DNA from: Clostridiales bacterium
GTDB taxonomy: Bacteria; Bacillota; Clostridia; Oscillospirales; Oscillospiraceae
Assembly: GCA_022785125.1 (NCBI GenBank)
Contig: JALFRA010000022.1
Span: 1-64,000, forward strand
Reading direction: 5' to 3'
DNA: 64,000 bases
This document shows, one piece after another, positions 32,448 to 41,934 of this stretch; position 1 is the stretch's first letter; the number at the start of each line of letters is the position of its first letter. Made by a program: the position numbers and the translations under genes. The notes under the pieces were generated by a model. It was not told where the DNA came from and did no database searches. It was given only the letters and a program-made list of their open reading frames with translations.

Positions 32448-33944
32448 TCATTCCTCCCCGTTCAGGATGCGGTAGATCCGCTCCATATCCAGACTGGCCC
32501 GCAGACCGTCCGCCAGCTTGTCGTATTGCCGCTGGGCGTACTCCTGCCAGTCCACGCTGGCGGCCTGTCCCTCCAGGCCCTTGGCCTTCAGCAGGCAGTT
32601 CACCAGAGCGGAGGCCGCCCCGGCCTTGTCAAAGATGCCGTGGACGTAGCAGCCCCACACGTTGCCGTTACTCAGGCCGTCGGTGTGTTCCTCCCCGGTC
32701 TGGGTGACAAACTTCACCAGGGGGGCGGCAGCGCTCTCCGTCTTGCCCATGTGGATCTCATAGCCCTCAAAAGCCACACCGGCCAGAGGGGCAAAGATGC
32801 CCTCGGCCTGGGCAAAGGTACCGGTCACCCGGGTGCGGGTCTTCTCCCCCTGGAACACGGTTTCCGAGGGCAGCAGGCCCAGCCCCGCCAGGGTGCCGCC
32901 GCCCTCCACCCCGTCGGGGTCGGAGACGGTGTTGCCCAGCATCTGATAGCCGCCGCAGATGCCAATGACCGCGCCGCCCCTGGCGGCGTGCTTCAGAATG
33001 GCGCCCTCCAGGCCGCTCTGCCGCAGCCACCGCAGGTCGTCCATGGTGTTCTTGGTGCCGGGCAGAATGATGAGGTCGGGGTGGCCCAGCTCCCCCACGC
33101 TCCCCACATAGCGGAGGGAGACCTCCTCCATCCGCTCCAGGGGGTTAAAGTCAGTGAAGTTGGAAAGCCGGGGCAGGCGGATCACCGCCATGTCCACCAG
33201 GCCCACTTTACCGGATTTGGACAGACGGGCGGACAGGGAGTCTTCATCGTCCACGTCCACCTCCAGCATGGGCACCACGCCCAGCACCGGCTTGCCCGCC
33301 AGCTCCTCCAACTGGGTCAGGCCGGGGCGGAGAATCTCCACGTCCCCTCGGAACTTGTTGATGATGAGGCCCTTTATCAGGTCCTGCTCGTCCGGGTCCA
33401 GCAGCTTCACCGTGCCGTAGAGGGAGGCGAACACACCCCCCCGGTCAATGTCGCCGCACAGCAGCACCGGGGCCTTGGCCATCCGGGCCATGCCCATATT
33501 GACCAGATCGTCCTCTTTCAGGTTGATTTCCGCCGGGCTGCCCGCCCCCTCAATGACGATGATATCATACTCCTCGGCCAGGGAGGAATAGGCCTCCATC
33601 ACATCGGGAATGAGATTTTTCTTATACTGAAAGTAATCTCCCGCCTTCATAGTACCCCGTGGAATACCGTTGACGATGACCTGGGAGCCCACGTCGCTGG
33701 TGGGCTTCAGGAGAATGGGGTTCATCCGCACGTCGGGGGCCACCCCCGCCGCCTCGGCCTGCATGACCTGGGCACGGCCCATCTCCAGCCCGTCGGGGGT
33801 GATGGCGGAGTTGAGGGCCATGTTCTGGGACTTGAAGGGGGCCACCTTGTAGCCGTCCTGCTTGAAGATGCGGCACAGCCCTGCCGCCAGCAGAGACTTG
33901 CCGGCGTTGGAGGCGGTGCCCTGGATCATAATTGCCTTTGCCAT
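32448..33944 (-). CDS. cbiP: Cobyric acid synthase
   Basis: This 498-residue glutamine amidotransferase amidates four side chains (b, d, e, g) of adenosylcobyrinate a,c-diamide. The N-terminal P-loop domain has [19 protein letters not shown] and [14 protein letters not shown]. The C-terminal class I-like GATase domain carries the Cys in [12 protein letters not shown] (about residue 330). The start overlaps the cobD stop (TGATG). Confidence 0.94.
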   Translation of the reverse strand: MAKAIMIQGTASNAGKSLLAAGLCRIFKQDGYKVAPFKSQNMALNSAITPDGLEMGRAQVMQAEAAGVAPDVRMNPILLKPTSDVGSQVIVNGIPRGTMKAGDYFQYKKNLIPDVMEAYSSLAEEYDIIVIEGAGSPAEINLKEDDLVNMGMARMAKAPVLLCGDIDRGGVFASLYGTVKLLDPDEQDLIKGLIINKFRGDVEILRPGLTQLEELAGKPVLGVVPMLEVDVDDEDSLSARLSKSGKVGLVDMAVIRLPRLSNFTDFNPLERMEEVSLRYVGSVGELGHPDLIILPGTKNTMDDLRWLRQSGLEGAILKHAARGGAVIGICGGYQMLGNTVSDPDGVEGGGTLAGLGLLPSETVFQGEKTRTRVTGTFAQAEGIFAPLAGVAFEGYEIHMGKTESAAAPLVKFVTQTGEEHTDGLSNGNVWGCYVHGIFDKAGAASALVNCLLKAKGLEGQAASVDWQEYAQRQYDKLADGLRASLDMERIYRILNGEE

Positions 33945-34999
33945 CACTGCACCTCGCTGAGGGCGGCCAGCAGCCGCCGGTTTTCTTCTTCGCCCCGGAC
34001 GCACACCCGGTACCAGTCGGGGCCCAGACCGTGGTAGTTGGCGCAGGAGCGGATGAGCACACCACGCTCCAGCAGTTTTTCTTTCAGATCGGCCACACCG
34101 GGCAACCGGAACAGGAGATAGTTTGCCTGCCCGGGGATCACGGTACAGCCTGCTGCCGTCAGACCGGCGGCCAGACCGGGCCGGGCCTCCTCCACAAAGC
34201 GCCTGCCCTCCGCCAGCCAGTGGGGACAGCCGGTGAGGGCCGCCACGCCTGCCGCCTGGGCGGGGGTGGACACGCTCCAGGGCTGGGCGAACTTGCCCAG
34301 CTCCTCCCGCAGTCCCTCGTTGGCCGTCAGGCAGTAGCCCAGCCGCAGCCCCGCCATGGCGTAGCTCTTGGTGAAGGCCCGCAGCAGCACCAGATGGGGG
34401 TGGTTCTCCAGCCATGGGGCCAGCCCCGGCCCGCCGGTGGCCAGCGGCAGAAAGCATTCGTCCACCGCCAGCACCGCCCCCACAGCGCCGCACCGCTTCA
34501 CCACTTCTTCCAGCAGATCCTCATCAATCAGCCGCCCGGTGGGGTTGTTGGGGGTACACAGGAACACCAGGTCAATGTCCGGACCGATGGCGTCCACGAA
34601 GCCAGCGTCCAGATCGAAGTTCCTGCTCTGGTCCAGGGTGTACCGGGCCACCTCGCAGCCCACGCAGGTCACGGCCTCCTCATACTCGGAGAAGCTGGGA
34701 GCGGTAACCAGAGCTTTTCCAGGCTTCAATGCGAAGGCCAGCCGGAAGATCAGGTCGGCGGCTCCGTTGCCGCACACCACCTGCTCCTCCCCCACCCCGT
34801 CGTGGGCGGCGATGGCCCGCCGCAGGTCCCGGCACAGAGGGTCCGGGTAGCGGGCGGACTGGTCCGCCGCCTGCCGGACCGCCTCCGCCACCAGGGCAGG
34901 CATCCCCAGGGGGTTCAGGTTGGCGGAAAAGTCCAGGACCTCCCCGCCGTAGGCGGCCTGGGCGGTGAGGATATCCCCGCCGTGGGTGTAGACTGGCAT
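33944..34999 (-). CDS. cobD: L-threonine-O-3-phosphate decarboxylase
   Basis: The 351-residue PLP enzyme of the aminotransferase fold makes (R)-1-amino-2-propanol phosphate, the linker of the lower loop. Motifs: THGGDIL and [13 protein letters not shown] at the N-terminus, [12 protein letters not shown], and the PLP lysine in [20 protein letters not shown] (about residue 216). The ATG at 34999 follows AAGGAGCG and is preferred to one 33 bp upstream. No L-threonine kinase gene (PduX) accompanies it. Confidence 0.92.
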   Translation of the reverse strand: MPVYTHGGDILTAQAAYGGEVLDFSANLNPLGMPALVAEAVRQAADQSARYPDPLCRDLRRAIAAHDGVGEEQVVCGNGAADLIFRLAFALKPGKALVTAPSFSEYEEAVTCVGCEVARYTLDQSRNFDLDAGFVDAIGPDIDLVFLCTPNNPTGRLIDEDLLEEVVKRCGAVGAVLAVDECFLPLATGGPGLAPWLENHPHLVLLRAFTKSYAMAGLRLGYCLTANEGLREELGKFAQPWSVSTPAQAAGVAALTGCPHWLAEGRRFVEEARPGLAAGLTAAGCTVIPGQANYLLFRLPGVADLKEKLLERGVLIRSCANYHGLGPDWYRVCVRGEEENRRLLAALSEVQ

Positions 35000-35038
35000 A
35001 ACAACGCTCCTTTTCGTGGACAAAGTGGGCATCCGCCC

Positions 35039-36016
35039 TCATGGGAACAATAAAATCAGCAGGGGCACCCCGCAGAAGAGCAGCAGGGCGAAAAAGGCGG
35101 TGGCGTATAAAATCCGGCCCGACCGCAGGATGTCCAGAGGCTCGGGGGGCCGCTGGTCGTCCCCGATGGTGGGCTTCTCCACCAGCTTGCCGAAGTACCA
35201 GTTGGGACCCGCCAGCTGAAGCTGGAGCGCGCCCGCGCAGGCCGCCTCAGTGTGGGCAGAGTTGGGAGACTTGTGCTTTTTCCGATCCCGCAGGAAAATG
35301 CGCCAGGCGTTCTTCCCGTCGTACCCCGCTGCCACAGCCCCCAGGCACATGAGCACGCCGGAAATGCGGGCGGGCAGGAAGTTGAGCACGTCATCCCACT
35401 TGGCCGCCGCCCGGCCAAAGTAGAGGTATTTGTCATTTTTATAGCCCACCATGGAGTCCATAGTGTTGGCTGCTTTATAGAACATACCCAGGGGCGCACC
35501 GCCGATGGCCAGGAAGATGAGGGGGGCGATGACGCCATCGGAGGCGTTCTCCGCCACCGTCTCCACGGCCGCTTTGGTCACCCCGGCCTCGTCCAGCCGG
35601 TCGGTGTCCCGGCCCACGATCATAGAGACGGCATACCGGGCTTTCTCCAGATCCCCAGTCTTGAGGGCATCGTACACTTTACGGCTCTCGGCGGCCAGAG
35701 ACTTGGTGGCCAGCAACTGGTAGCTCACCACGCTCTCCACCGCCAGGGACAGCCAGGGGCTGACCAGCCAGCAGGCCCACAGCAACAATACCGTCAGGCC
35801 GGTGGGGATCGCCAGGGTGAGGAGCACCAGTACCACGCCCCCTGCCAGCTCACCGCCTCGGGACTTGGGGAAGATCTTCCGCAACACCTTTTCCAGACCG
35901 GAAATCAGGGCGCCGATGGCCCGCACCGGGTGGGGAGCCCAGTGAGGGTCTCCCAGCAGCAGGTCCAGGCAGAAGCCAATGAGCAGCGCCGTCAGATGAC
36001 TGATCCACCAACTCAT
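35039..36016 (-). CDS. cbiB: Adenosylcobinamide-phosphate synthase
   Basis: This 325-residue membrane protein with about five helices attaches the aminopropanol phosphate linker to adenosylcobyric acid. DLLLGDPHWAPHPVRAIGALI near residue 20 and the ETVAENASDGVIAPLIFLAIGGAPLG and DSMVGYKNDKYLYFGRAAAKWDD blocks are diagnostic. Its start overlaps the cobC stop by 4 nt. Confidence 0.94.
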   Translation of the reverse strand: MSWWISHLTALLIGFCLDLLLGDPHWAPHPVRAIGALISGLEKVLRKIFPKSRGGELAGGVVLVLLTLAIPTGLTVLLLWACWLVSPWLSLAVESVVSYQLLATKSLAAESRKVYDALKTGDLEKARYAVSMIVGRDTDRLDEAGVTKAAVETVAENASDGVIAPLIFLAIGGAPLGMFYKAANTMDSMVGYKNDKYLYFGRAAAKWDDVLNFLPARISGVLMCLGAVAAGYDGKNAWRIFLRDRKKHKSPNSAHTEAACAGALQLQLAGPNWYFGKLVEKPTIGDDQRPPEPLDILRSGRILYATAFFALLLFCGVPLLILLFP

Positions 36017-36606
36017 CCCTTATACTCCTCCAGCACCGTCAGTTCCAGGGTGTCCAGGTCCAGCGCCATACGGAAGCCGCCGCAGTTGGGGCACATCCAG
36101 TCGTAATACGCCCTCTCCGGGCGGCCATACTTGGACAGCAGACCCATCAGCGCTCCGCCGTGGGACACCATGCCCACCCGCTCAAAGCCGTGGGCGGCGG
36201 CATCCTTGGCCAGCTTCTCAAGGCCGATGGACACCCGCTCCACCACCTGCTCGGCGGTCTCGCCCACCGGCATGGCGGCAAAGTTCAGCCGGTCGCCCTG
36301 GCCGATCCAGGCCTGATACAGGGGGTCGTCCTTCAGTTCCTGGTGGTTTTTCCCCTCAAAGGGGCCGAAGTCGGTCTCCCGCAGCTCTTCGATCACGGTG
36401 GTCTCCACCCCCGGCCACAGCAGCTCCGCCGTCTGGCGGCACCGTATCAGGGGGGAGCGGTAGATGTGCTCCACATGGGGCAGGATGGGCCCCACCTTTC
36501 GGGCCAGTTCCTCCCCCTGGGGGGCCAGCGGCACATCCAGCATACCGATGAACCGCTTTTCCAGGTTGCCCTGGGTGGTTCCGTGACGGATGAGGATCAG
36601 TTCCAT
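36013..36606 (-). CDS. cobC: Alpha-ribazole phosphatase-type histidine phosphatase
   Basis: The 197-residue protein is of the phosphoglycerate-mutase-like superfamily, with the catalytic LILIRHGTTQGN (residues 3-14) and second His in VGMVSHGGALMG. By position within the nucleotide-loop genes it most likely dephosphorylates alpha-ribazole phosphate or adenosylcobalamin 5'-phosphate. It overlaps the short cobU-like gene by 10 nt and cbiB by 4 nt. Confidence 0.88.
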   Translation of the reverse strand: MELILIRHGTTQGNLEKRFIGMLDVPLAPQGEELARKVGPILPHVEHIYRSPLIRCRQTAELLWPGVETTVIEELRETDFGPFEGKNHQELKDDPLYQAWIGQGDRLNFAAMPVGETAEQVVERVSIGLEKLAKDAAAHGFERVGMVSHGGALMGLLSKYGRPERAYYDWMCPNCGGFRMALDLDTLELTVLEEYKG

Positions 36607-36953
36607 GGTTTGTCTCCTTTCAGGGTCATGGGCAGGCCACAGAAAATGCGCTCCACCCGCTCCGCCCGCTTGGCCAGACGGCAGCACAGCCGCCCCACGT
36701 CCTCCCGCCAGGCCCGCTGGTCCGGGTCGATGGGTACTACGCCGCAGCCCACCTCGGCGCAGATCAGGATGACTTTGGGATTGGCGGTCAGCAACGCTTC
36801 CTCATCCAGGTGGGGCCACTGTTCCAGGCCGTCAAAGACCGGCTTCTGCCTGGCCTCCTCCGGGGTATGGGCCACCTGGTCGGAGGTATATCCGGTTTTT
36901 TGCAGCACATAGTCCAGCTTACCCTGACCCGCACCGCCAATGATGAGTATCAT
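36597..36953 (-). CDS. Short CobU-like P-loop protein
   Basis: This 118-residue protein has a P-loop-like MILIIGGAGQGK (residues 1-12) and a C-terminal block (ICAEVGCGVVPIDPDQRAWREDVGRLCCRLAKRAERVERIFCGLP) that matches the C-terminus of adenosylcobinamide kinases. It lacks the middle GMP-binding region with the HR...R motif found in the full-length CobU encoded 760 bp upstream. It could be a non-catalytic partner or a specialised kinase. The start overlaps the cobS stop by 4 nt. Confidence 0.75.
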   Translation of the reverse strand: MILIIGGAGQGKLDYVLQKTGYTSDQVAHTPEEARQKPVFDGLEQWPHLDEEALLTANPKVILICAEVGCGVVPIDPDQRAWREDVGRLCCRLAKRAERVERIFCGLPMTLKGDKPWN

Positions 36954-37717
36954 ACCAACACCTCGATTTTCTGGACCACGGCCACCATCAGCACCATGCC
37001 CAGCTCGCAGATCTGGAGGAAGAATCCAGCCAGATCGCCGGTGACCCCTCCAAACTGCCGGGCGCTCATGACCCGGTAGTAGAGGCAGGCCAGCCCAGCC
37101 CCCAGCAGGGCGGCGCCCCCGGTCCACAGGTCCAGCCACAGCATGGCGGCCACGCAGACTGCCACCCAGATCACCATGACGCCACGGGCCTTGACGGTGT
37201 CCATAGGCCCGGTGAAGGTGGCCAGCAGGCCGGTGCCCCGGGCGTTGGGCAGGGAAAGTGCAAAGAGGCCGGACAGGCTGCGGGAGAGCACCGGCCCCAA
37301 CGCCAGCACCAGAGCGGCCCGCCCCGATGCCGCCACCTCACTCCAGCAGGCAAAGAACACCAGCAGGTAGAGCCCGCAGCAGATGATGGCGAAGGCCCCG
37401 GTGTGGGAGTCCTTCAAAATCTCCAGCTTACGCTCCCTGGTCTGGTGGGAAGACAGGGCGTCGCAGGTGTCGCAGAAGCCGTCCAGATGGATGCCGCCGC
37501 TGAGGGCAATGGGGATGAGCAGGGCAAAGGCGGCAAAGAAGAGAGGCCCAAAGCCCAGATACCGGGCCAGGATCATCCAGCCGTACAGCACCGCGCCGAT
37601 AACCGCTCCCACCAGAGGGAACCAGCACAGGGCCCAGGACAGGGCGCGCTTCTCCCAGTCCACCCTTGGCATGGGGACCTTGGAGTACATGGCAAAGGCA
37701 ATGATAAGACTTTTCAC
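36950..37717 (-). CDS. cobS: Adenosylcobinamide-GDP ribazoletransferase (cobalamin synthase)
   Basis: This 255-residue polytopic membrane enzyme joins alpha-ribazole to GDP-cobinamide. Motifs: FAMYSKVPMPRVDW at the N-terminus, the metal-binding GGIHLDGFCDTCDALSSHQTRERKLEILKDSHTGAF region (His, Asp residues near 70-100), and GGVTGDLAGFFLQICE near the C-terminus. The start is a GTG at 37717 within the cobU stop (GTGA), after AAGGAGA. Confidence 0.93.
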   Translation of the reverse strand: MKSLIIAFAMYSKVPMPRVDWEKRALSWALCWFPLVGAVIGAVLYGWMILARYLGFGPLFFAAFALLIPIALSGGIHLDGFCDTCDALSSHQTRERKLEILKDSHTGAFAIICCGLYLLVFFACWSEVAASGRAALVLALGPVLSRSLSGLFALSLPNARGTGLLATFTGPMDTVKARGVMVIWVAVCVAAMLWLDLWTGGAALLGAGLACLYYRVMSARQFGGVTGDLAGFFLQICELGMVLMVAVVQKIEVLV

Positions 37718-38235
37718 GCACGTTCTCCTTTCCACGCCACGGGGATGCCGCACACCACTTCGTAGACCTGCCCCGCCAGGGCGGCCACCCGGCGATTCAG
37801 CTCCCCCAGTACCGACAGATAGTCCAGGGTGACGGGGTCGTAATCCATGCCATCGGAGAAAAGCTCGTTGGTGACCACCACCAGCAGCTCCGCCTGCTCT
37901 GCCGCCTTACAGATGCCAGAGAGCACCCGGTCCAGAGCACCGTCCTTCCCGTCGGGGGAAAAATACTCGTTGGCGCACAGGTTGGACAGGTCCTCCAGCA
38001 GCACGGCGCAGCCGGCAGGGAGAATGGCGTCCGCCAGGCCGGTGGGACACTCCACCGTCTCAAAGCCCTTGCCGGCGCGCATCTGCCGGTGACGCTCCAC
38101 CCGGCGGATGCTCTCGGCGTCCCACACCTGCATGGTGGCCAGATAGATCCGCTTTTCCAGGCCGGAGGAGGTCACCAGACCCTCGGCAAATTCCGACTTC
38201 CCGCTGGCCGAGCCGCCGGAAACCAGGATTAACAT
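37714..38235 (-). CDS. cobU: Adenosylcobinamide kinase / guanylyltransferase
   Basis: The 173-residue bifunctional enzyme phosphorylates and guanylylates adenosylcobinamide. Walker A is VSGGSASGKSEFAE (residues 4-17). The GMP-accepting region is LATMQVWDAESIRRVERHRQMRAG. LLEDLSNLCANEYF and VVTNELFSDGMDYDP correspond to the later conserved blocks, with the last somewhat divergent from the usual SNEVGxGIVP. That motif is better kept in the short homologue downstream of cobS. Confidence 0.9.
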   Translation of the reverse strand: MLILVSGGSASGKSEFAEGLVTSSGLEKRIYLATMQVWDAESIRRVERHRQMRAGKGFETVECPTGLADAILPAGCAVLLEDLSNLCANEYFSPDGKDGALDRVLSGICKAAEQAELLVVVTNELFSDGMDYDPVTLDYLSVLGELNRRVAALAGQVYEVVCGIPVAWKGERA

Positions 38236-38321
38236 GGTGATTCCTCCCTTCAAACGGGCGGGTGTGGGCACCCGCCCCTACAATCAACCCCCGTAGGAGC
38301 CGATGCCCACATCGGCCCGCG
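38236..38321. repeat. Two GTAGGRGC hairpin units between cobT and cobU
   Basis: Two inverted units share the frame GTAGG(A/G)GC-stem-CCCA-stem but differ in stem sequence by compensating changes: GCCGATG/CATCGGC in one, GGGCGGGTG/CACCCGCCC in the other. Both sit in the only sizeable gap inside the second cobalamin block. The pattern resembles REP-type extragenic repeats of Clostridial genomes. Confidence 0.7.
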
Positions 38322-39380
38322 TCACGTTAACGGTTGATAGGCCTCAATATCCGCGGCTTCAAAGGTAGTCATCTCCCGGTACACCGCCAGGCCCATATCC
38401 AGCAGGGGCATCACCGCCACCGCGCCGGTGCCCTCGCCCAGCCGCATACCGGCGTAGAGGAAGGGCTCCAGACCCAGCTCGCCCAGCACCAGCTTGCTGG
38501 CCGGCTCGTCGGAGGCGTGGGAACCCAGCATATAATCCTTACAGTTGGGGCAAATGCGGGCGGCAATGAGGGCGGCCACCGAGGAGATGAAGCCGTCCAC
38601 CAGCACCGGTATATGGCACAGAGCGCCGCCCAGGAACACGCCCGCCAGGCCCGCCAGATCCAGGCCGCCCACCTTGTGGAGCACGTCCATGGGATCGCTG
38701 GGGTCGGGCTGGTTAATTGCGATGCCCTGCTCAATGGCGTGGATCTTCCGCACCAGGCCCTCGCTGGACAGACCGGCGCCCCGGCCGGTCATGACCTCGG
38801 GCTCCTTGCCCAGCAGCACGGCGGCCACGGCGGAGGAGGTGGTGGTGTTGCCGATGCCCATCTCGCCGGTACCCAGCAGCTTGACACCATTGGCGCACAG
38901 ATTCCGGGCAATCTCCACACCGGTCAGCACGGCTCGCTCGGCCTCCTCCCGGGTCATGGCGGGACCCTGGGACAGGTTGGCGGTGCCCCGGCGGATGTTT
39001 TTCTGCAAGATCCGCTCCCCGTGGAGAGGGGTGGCCACACCGATGTCCACCGGCACGATCTCCACCCCGGCGGCCCGGCCCATGGCACACACACTGGTGT
39101 CACCGCTGGACATATTCTCCGCCACAATGGCGGTGACCTCCTGCCCGGTCTGGGTGACTCCGTCGGCCACCACGCCGTTGTCGGCGCACATCACCACCAC
39201 CGCCCGCTTGGAGATGTCCACGTTGGGGGTGCCGGTGATGGCCGCCATGCGGATCACCGCGCTCTCCAGAGCGCCCAGGCTGCCCAGAGGCTTGGCGATG
39301 GCGTCCCAGCGGGCCTTGGCCTGGGCCGCAGCGTTTTGATCGGCGGGGGTGATGGAACGGACCACTTCTTCCAGTGTCAT
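38322..39380 (-). CDS. cobT: Nicotinate-nucleotide-dimethylbenzimidazole phosphoribosyltransferase
   Basis: The 352-residue enzyme activates the lower-ligand base to its alpha-ribotide. Blocks: LGSLGALESAVIRMAAITG, VVVMCADNGVVADGVTQTG, GEMGIGNTTTSSAVAAVLLG, and the catalytic Glu in RLGEGTGAVAVMPLLDMGLA near residue 315. Which base is used cannot be read from the sequence. No bluB or bza synthesis genes are in the window. The start overlaps the cbiA stop by 4 nt. Confidence 0.94.
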   Translation of the reverse strand: MTLEEVVRSITPADQNAAAQAKARWDAIAKPLGSLGALESAVIRMAAITGTPNVDISKRAVVVMCADNGVVADGVTQTGQEVTAIVAENMSSGDTSVCAMGRAAGVEIVPVDIGVATPLHGERILQKNIRRGTANLSQGPAMTREEAERAVLTGVEIARNLCANGVKLLGTGEMGIGNTTTSSAVAAVLLGKEPEVMTGRGAGLSSEGLVRKIHAIEQGIAINQPDPSDPMDVLHKVGGLDLAGLAGVFLGGALCHIPVLVDGFISSVAALIAARICPNCKDYMLGSHASDEPASKLVLGELGLEPFLYAGMRLGEGTGAVAVMPLLDMGLAVYREMTTFEAADIEAYQPLT

Positions 39381-40744
39381 AGCAATGCCTCCTGTCGGCG
39401 GCGGGCCGCCGCCACGAAATTGCGGGCCATCTCGGGCTTGGCCCAAAAATGAAAGTGTGGAAAACCGGCGTACAGTGTAGGCGTATGAACACCGCAGTCC
39501 CAGCCACGGTTACTCAAAGGCTTCTGGGCCCGGAAGCTGTCGCCGGGCTGCTGGCTGTCCCAGTAGTGGAACTCATGGGCGGGCAGCTCTTCTCCCGCCT
39601 GACACAGCAGACCGTCGGTCCGGGCGGTGAGGGTCACATAGCCAAACCGGCCCAGCTTGCCGGTATTCCAGGCCCGGCTGGGGATCACCCCCGCCATGGG
39701 CCAGTCTCTTCCGCCCACATCCTCCAGCATCTCGTGGAGGTAAAGAAATCCGCCGCACTCGGCCACGGTGGGCAGGCCACCCGCCACCGCGTCCCGGATG
39801 GCGGACAACATAGCGGTGTTTTGACTGAGCTTCTCCGCCAGCAGCTCCGGGTAGCCGCCCCCCAAGTAGAGGCCGCAGGTACCCTCCGGCAAAGCCTGGT
39901 CCTCCAGGGGGGAGAACTCCACCAGCCTGGCCCCCAGCTTCTCCAGCAACTCCAGGCCGTCAGCGTAGTAGAAGCAGAATGCCTTGTCCCGGGCCACGGC
40001 AATCACCGGCGCTCCCTCCACCGGCTCCGGCAGGTCCAGAGGTCCGGCGTTCAGGTCGGAGGCGGAAGCCGCCAGAGCCAGCAGACCATCTAGGTCTATG
40101 GTCTGCTCCGCCTGGGCGGCCAGCTTCTTCAGCTTGTCTTTCAGGCCCGCCACCTCGTCGGCGGTGACCAGGCCCAGATGGCGGCTCTCCAGGGCACAGT
40201 CGGGCAGACTGGGCAGGAAGCCATACACCGTGACTCCGGTCTCCCCCTCAATGCACTCCTTCAGCCGGGGGTAGAGCATGGGGGACACCCGGTTGAGGAT
40301 CACACCCTGGATACCACTGTCCGGTCGGAAGGTTTTCAGGCCGTGGACTACAGCGGACAGGGTGAGAGCGCTTCCCCGGCCGTCCACCACCAGCACCGCT
40401 GGGGTACGGGTGGCTTTGGCCAGGTGGTAGGCGCTGGCCTCATGGCTCATGGCGATGCCGTCATAGTAGCCCATGACCCCCTCGATGAGGGCCAGGCCGG
40501 ACCCAATGCTGTTTTGCTCCAGCAGGGACCGGGTACGGTCCTCCCCCAGGAAGAACAGGTCCAGGTTGCGGCTCTTGGCCCCGATGACCTTGCTGTGGAA
40601 CATGGGGTCGATGTAGTCGGGGCCGCACTTAAAGGCCACAGGATTGACCTTTCGGTCCATCAGGGCCTGCAAAAGAGCGCAGGTGACGGTGGTCTTGCCC
40701 CCTCCGCTGGCGGGGGCGCACAGCAGCAGCCGTGGGGTACTCAT
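39377..40744 (-). CDS. cbiA: Cobyrinate a,c-diamide synthase
   Basis: This 455-residue ATP- and glutamine-dependent enzyme amidates the a and c side chains. It has a P-loop at LCAPASGGGKTTVTCALL (residues 7-24), FKCGPDYIDPMFH, and a GATase domain with the Cys in PTVAECGGFLYLHEML (about residue 330). The ATG at 40744 overlaps the cbiET stop by 4 nt. Confidence 0.94.
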   Translation of the reverse strand: MSTPRLLLCAPASGGGKTTVTCALLQALMDRKVNPVAFKCGPDYIDPMFHSKVIGAKSRNLDLFFLGEDRTRSLLEQNSIGSGLALIEGVMGYYDGIAMSHEASAYHLAKATRTPAVLVVDGRGSALTLSAVVHGLKTFRPDSGIQGVILNRVSPMLYPRLKECIEGETGVTVYGFLPSLPDCALESRHLGLVTADEVAGLKDKLKKLAAQAEQTIDLDGLLALAASASDLNAGPLDLPEPVEGAPVIAVARDKAFCFYYADGLELLEKLGARLVEFSPLEDQALPEGTCGLYLGGGYPELLAEKLSQNTAMLSAIRDAVAGGLPTVAECGGFLYLHEMLEDVGGRDWPMAGVIPSRAWNTGKLGRFGYVTLTARTDGLLCQAGEELPAHEFHYWDSQQPGDSFRAQKPLSNRGWDCGVHTPTLYAGFPHFHFWAKPEMARNFVAAARRRQEALL

Positions 40745-41934
40745 ATTCGTCCCTCCCCGGAGAAGATCCACACCGGATTCTGGGCGTCCATCAGGTGATA
40801 CCGGCCCGCCTGCCGGGTGCGGGTGGCAGACACCTGCACCATATCCGCCCCCTCCAGGGGGGCGAAAAGCCGGGCGGCCTCGGCCACCGTCTCCAGGGTG
40901 ACGGCGGTACATACCACCCGGGCGGCGGGATTTTTCCGGAAGATGATATTTAAAATCTCCTCCAGCTCACCGGAGGTGCCCCCCAGAAAGACCCGGTCGG
41001 GTGCAGGCAGGTCCTCCAACGCCGCTGGGGCGGTGCCGGGCACCACCACCAGATTGCCGGTGTGGAACCGGGCCTTGTTCTCTTCCAGCAGGGCCACGGC
41101 CTCTTCCTTCTTCTCCACGGCATACACCTGTCCGGCAGGACAGGCCAGGGCGCACTCCACCGACACCGAGCCGGTACCGGCGCCCACGTCCCACACCACA
41201 TGGTGCTCCTCCAGCCGCAGCTTGGAGATGGCCAGGGTGCGCACCTCCTCCTTGGTCATGGGCACGTCCCCCCGCAGGAAGGCCCCGTCGGGCAGGCCGG
41301 GGGAGTTGAAGGGCCGCACCACCGGGTCGGGATTCTCGGCCAGCACCACCGACAGGTCGGCAAAGGACTGCTCCGCCAGCTCCGCCGCGGTGCCGGTGAC
41401 CACCCGCTCGTCGGGGTAACTCAGCCGCTCTCCCACCGAGATAGTGACCCCGCCCAGGCCCCGGCGGGTCAGCTCCTTGCAGATATCCTCCGCACGGGTA
41501 ACCCCGCCGGTGAGGGCAAAGGTGCGGCTGTTGCGCTGGATCTCCCCCACCACGTTGTGGCTGCGGCCGTGTGCGCTGACGATCTTCACATCCTGCCAGC
41601 TGGTGTGCAGCTTGGCGCAGAAATAGCTGAGAGAGGAGATGCCGGGGATGGTGACCACCTCATGGTTGCCCAGCAGGGTCCACAGCTTTTTGGCTCCGCT
41701 GTAAAAGCCAGTGTCCCCGGACAGGAGCACCCCGACGGGGCCCTCCTGCTGCTTTTCGATGTATTCGGCGATATCGCTCCCGGCGATGAGGGGAACGCAG
41801 GTGTGGCTCTCCTGGAAGGGCTCCAGCAGCCGGGGAGCGCCCACCAGGGTGGGGCACGCCTTGACGGCCTCCAGCGCCCACACCGTCATGGTCTCCGGGG
41901 CGCCCATGCCCATGCCGATGAGATAGACTTTCAT
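40741..41934 (-). CDS. cbiET: Cobalt-precorrin-7 C5 / precorrin-6B C15-methyltransferase fusion
   Basis: In this 397-residue fusion, residues 1-205 are CbiE (VYLIGMGMGAPETMT, GVLLSGDTGFYSGAKKL, IPGISSLSYFCAKL). About 215-397 is CbiT with a Rossmann methyltransferase motif (HVVWDVGAGTGSVSVECALACP) and decarboxylation role at C12. The fused form corresponds to CobL of the aerobic pathway and is frequent in Clostridia. Confidence 0.93.
   Translation of the reverse strand: MKVYLIGMGMGAPETMTVWALEAVKACPTLVGAPRLLEPFQESHTCVPLIAGSDIAEYIEKQQEGPVGVLLSGDTGFYSGAKKLWTLLGNHEVVTIPGISSLSYFCAKLHTSWQDVKIVSAHGRSHNVVGEIQRNSRTFALTGGVTRAEDICKELTRRGLGGVTISVGERLSYPDERVVTGTAAELAEQSFADLSVVLAENPDPVVRPFNSPGLPDGAFLRGDVPMTKEEVRTLAISKLRLEEHHVVWDVGAGTGSVSVECALACPAGQVYAVEKKEEAVALLEENKARFHTGNLVVVPGTAPAALEDLPAPDRVFLGGTSGELEEILNIIFRKNPAARVVCTAVTLETVAEAARLFAPLEGADMVQVSATRTRQAGRYHLMDAQNPVWIFSGEGRI

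Noticed and set aside
31890..34037. Plus-strand 715-codon frame opposite cbiC, cbiP and part of cobD
   Set aside because: It is a shadow of conserved cobalamin genes on the other strand.
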